Below the pieces are notes generated by a model. The model searched no databases. It was not told the DNA's origin and saw only the letters and a program-made list of their open reading frames with translations. From Rhynchonema sp. JSB1_4 (taxonomy: Eukaryota; Nematoda; Chromadorea; Monhysterida; Xyalidae), in assembly GCA_030248065.1 (NCBI GenBank), contig JASAMV010008123.1:1-64000 (forward strand): a DNA stretch of 64,000 nucleotides, in the 5' to 3' direction. This document shows, in pieces, positions 61,295 to 64,000 of this stretch. Positions within the stretch are counted from its first letter, which is position 1; the number at the start of each line of letters is the position of its first letter. Both the position numbers and the translations under genes were made by a program.

Positions 61295-61715
61295 CCGTAT
61301 TGTCGGAAATAGAACCCCCCTTAATTGACCCCCCATTAATTGAACCCCACCTAAATGGCTCGAAATCAAAAATAGAACCCCCCATTAATTGACCTCCCCC
61401 CATAAATAGAACCCAACCCCCAACTTTCACCGTACCACAGATTAGTGGTATGGTTAGGCTATGTTGTTGTGTCAAACGTTGTAAGCTTGCGTGCACAACA
61501 GAATACAGCTTTTTAAGCATAATTGCCGCTGTTAAAGTTAGAAAATACCGAAAACAAGCCATTTTTGGGGCATTATTAACAATTATTTTTTTCGTCGGGG
61601 GGGGGGGCAAATGAAAAATATAACCCCCCCAATAATTGACCCCCCCATAAATTGAACCCCCCAAAATGACCCCAGTGAAAAAATAGACCCCCGGGTTCTA
61701 TTTCCGACAATACGG
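61295..61715. mobile_element. 421 bp TA-flanked MITE (CCGTATTGTCGG ends)
   Basis: CCGTATTGTCGGAAATAG on the left and CTATTTCCGACAATACGG on the right, with TA on each side (61293-61294 and 61716-61717). Inner arms are AGAACCCCCC-type repeats in inverted order. A second left end of the same family is at 61068. Confidence 0.8.
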
Positions 61716-61851
61716 TATGTCATCAATGACTTTTTTAAACTATGTTTAATACAACAATAAAGCCTTACCATATCGGTATGTGGGGTGCCGCGCCAGTTGA
61801 GGATGGGGTTCTATTATTGGGGGTTCTATTTTTTTCACTCGGTCCAATTTA

Positions 61852-63027
61852 CCGTAAAAACCTAAGTAGAAGGGGGCTCTATTAATTCACTGACCCCATT
61901 TTGGGGGGCTCTATTACGGGGGGCTCTATTCCGGGGGGGCCTGTATTAATTCACTGACTCGAACCTGAAAACTTGTTCCCAAAAATACCCCCAAAAACCC
62001 CTAAAAAGGGGTTTGAAAGGATGTTTTTTCGCATGTTGTGATCGCATTCATTCGTGTCTATTCGTCAATAAGAGGCGTATTATGTGCTCTGAACGAACAA
62101 CAAACGTGCATAAATGTACTTGCACACCACTATCAAGCCTTAATACACAACTGTATAGGGGATGTTACTTGGGGGGCTTTATTAACTCACTGACCCAGAG
62201 GTCGCAATCGGGCCGGGTTTGGCCGGCCCGGCCCGGCCCGAGCCCCCAAATCTCCGGCCCGGCCCGACCCGTACCCCCAAATCTCCGGCCCGGCCCGGCC
62301 CGAACCCCCAAATCTCCGGCCCGGCCCGAATTTTTGGCTCAGATTTTAACCCAATTTTTGTCATAATTTTTGCGATTTTTGAATCTATTTTTTGGTTGAA
62401 AATTCATTGTTTTCCATGAAAAAGTCGCCAGATAGACAATACCAATGGTGTGGCTGGGGGGTAGGTAAGGTAGATGACGCGCCATCCTGGTACAGTAGGT
62501 AGGTCGACGCCCCCCGGCTGGTACAGGTTGCTATTTTTGGCTCAAAATGGTATAAAATCGATATTTTTCACTCCAAATAATCGAAAAATCGCGCGCTGCG
62601 CGCGAAATGAGGGTTTTGGAGTACATTTTCATCTAAATTTAGACAAAAAATTTTGTTCCCCCCCCAAGCTCGGCCGGTACAGTAGGTAGGTTGATTGCAG
62701 GCCTTTCTGGTGGTACAGTAGGTTGATTGCACGCCTGGGTAGCCACACCACTGGACAATACTGATCACTGACTTGCTGAATCCGTCAGAAATTTTAGTAT
62801 TTTTGATAAAAAACCGTACTTTTTCAGTAAAATAAGTCACTTCAGAAGCTTCGGGCCGGGGTGCCCGGCCCGGCCCGGCCCGACCCTCCAAATCTCCGGC
62901 CCGGCCCGGCCCGAAAGCCCAAAATCGCGGCCCGGCCCGGCCCGATTGCGACCTCTGCACTGACCCCTTTTTGGGGGCTGTATTACGGGGGGCTCTATTC
63001 CGGGGGGCTGTATTTAGGTTTTTACGG
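61852..63027. mobile_element. Element with CCGTAAAAACCTAA ends, hosting a nested hAT element
   Basis: CCGTAAAAACCTAAGTAGAAG at 61852 is answered by TTAGGTTTTTACGG ending at 63027. TA precedes the left end; the right flank is TG, so the duplication is imperfect. The interior carries GGGGGGCTCTATT repeats and the complete hAT element 62196-62957. Confidence 0.6.
62196..62957. mobile_element. 762 bp hAT element with perfect 8 bp duplication and GGCCCGGCCCG arrays
   Basis: The ends are CAGAGGTCGCAATCGGGCC and its complement. The flanking 8-mers are identical, CACTGACC at 62188-62195 and 62958-62965. The subterminal arrays alternate GGCCCGGCCCG with CCCCAAATCTCC. The centre is unique and holds TACAGTAGGTAGGT words three times. 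No transposase is seen. Confidence 0.9.
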
Positions 63028-63510
63028 TGGGGGGTTCTTTTATTGGAGGGGTCAATTTTTGGGGGGTTTCCGACAATCCGGTAGGATCGGGCCGGGCCGG
63101 GATTTTGGACTTTTGGCTCGGACCCCCGTCGGGGGTTTGATCGGGCCGTGCCGGGCTGGGCCGGAGATTTGGAGGTTCGGGCCGGGACGGGCCGGACTTC
63201 CCGGCCCGGCCCGAATTGCTCAAAGTTCAAGCCAAAAGCGCATTTTTTGACCAAAAAATCTCCAAAAATTGCTACATATGATATGTGCACATTTTTTGTG
63301 GGGCCCACGCGGTTCACAGAAATCGAATCGCAAAAACATAAACATGCTTCTCCAAGAAAATTTTGGTCGTTTTTGACCATTTTTTCCTTTGGCCCCAAAA
63401 TCGGGCGGGCCGACCTTACCGTAAAAACCTAAATAGAAGGGGGGCTCTATTACCTAATTCACTGACCCCATTTTGGGGGGCTCTATTCAGTGTAGTACTT
63501 GGTCAGGGTG

Positions 63511-63890
63511 TTGACGATAGATAGATTGGGACCCGAAATGTGTTGACGACAGATAGATGACCCAAGTCCGAAATCTGGGGGGGGGTCGACCCAAACTTGT
63601 TGACGATAGATAGATGGTGGGGGGGGGGGGTCGCCAAACATCAAGGTACAGTATAGTGCACTAAGCAGGTAATAATGTGTAAATATTAATGAAAATGTAC
63701 TTAGATGTACTAAATCCGCGCGTAGCGCGCGATTTTTTGCCTATTTGGGACAAAAAATACCGATTTTGAGCCATTTTGAGGCAAAAATATCCATTTTGGG
63801 GTCCAAATGTGTTGACGATAGATAGATTGTTCCCAGAATTTGTTGACGATAGATAGATTTGCCCATAAGTGTTGACGATAGATAGATGAA
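63511..63890. repeat. Interspersed TTGACGATAGATAGAT units
   Basis: At least six copies of TTGACGATAGATAGAT or a one-base variant occur, at irregular spacing and in the same orientation, separated by G runs and short unique pieces. No terminal structure was found. Confidence 0.8.
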
Positions 63891-64000
63891 TTTGGGGGGA
63901 CCCCCCTACCATAGTAGTGGCCGGGGGGGGCGTTGGGGGGGGGTTACCCCCCTCTCAGTACTTACCTACCACAAAACCCGAGGGGGGTTGGGGGGGGTTG

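Larger units (their letters stand above)
60817..64000. other. Repeat-dense region upstream of the HECT ligase
   Basis: No gene is recognised. The stretch is a patchwork of G-run-rich elements whose recurrent word is GGGGGGCTCTATT or its complement. The ligase promoter should lie in the first few hundred bases. An extra single left end of the CCGTATTGTCGG family begins at 61068, and another CCGTAAAAACCTAAATAG end at 63419. Confidence 0.5.

Noticed and set aside
62182..62366. Gly/Pro/Arg-rich frames over the GGCCCGG arrays
   Set aside because: They come from repeat translation within a hAT element.
63520..63890. Possible CRISPR-like array from repeated TTGACGATAGATAGAT
   Set aside because: Spacing is irregular, the units are not palindromic, and the genome is eukaryotic.

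Overview
The window reads as nuclear DNA from an intron-rich nematode. The support is threefold. Acceptors are mostly of the TTTCAG/TTGCAG type. The NAC-alpha protein carries nematode-like motifs (for example [11 protein letters not shown] and GIEEKDIELVMSQ). Short runs of GCCTAA, the complement of the nematode telomere unit TTAGGC, occur inside an intron. The species cannot be named from the sequence, and no gene is prokaryotic. I located exon borders by eye from splice consensus, reading phase and family motifs; for most genes the exon lengths sum to a whole number of codons.

Layout. 1-12.6 kb is gene-poor and full of inverted-repeat transposons: a GCAAAAA-repeat element at 449, a hAT element at 3302, and two large elements at 6096 and 10580 whose arms are built from short repeats separated by TTCACAATGC. 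At 12.6-14.1 kb (minus) lie pieces of a GT8-type glycosyltransferase with unresolved frame breaks. 14.7-18.6 kb is mostly mobile DNA and a decayed open frame. From 18.9 to 31.9 kb (plus) there are two pairs of paralogs: two secreted proteins joining a dynein-light-chain-like domain to a degenerate LDL-receptor class A motif (18.96-21.78 and 29.37-31.90 kb), and between them two TMEM272-like four-pass membrane proteins (22.79-24.41 and 24.78-26.34 kb). The first TMEM272-like gene has a hAT-type element lodged inside a coding exon. A 1.7 kb near-perfect hairpin follows at 27.18-28.86 kb.

From 34.6 to 60.8 kb every gene is on the minus strand: a single-domain secretory cyclophilin, a gene with two complete cyclophilin domains in one reading frame (404 residues; it holds a second 1.66 kb hairpin in an intron), NAC-alpha (231 residues), and a C2-WW4-HECT ubiquitin ligase of the WWP/Itch group (903 residues, 23 exons). 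60.8-64 kb is a nest of TA-flanked and hAT elements with G/C-rich repeats.

The conserved genes serve protein folding and quality control (NAC at the ribosome, cyclophilins in the secretory path, HECT ligase for turnover), but nothing in the sequence shows that they are co-regulated. The most unusual items are the secreted dynein-light-chain/LDLa proteins, the transposon that may have become an intron in the TMEM272-like gene, the double cyclophilin, and the modular repeat elements.
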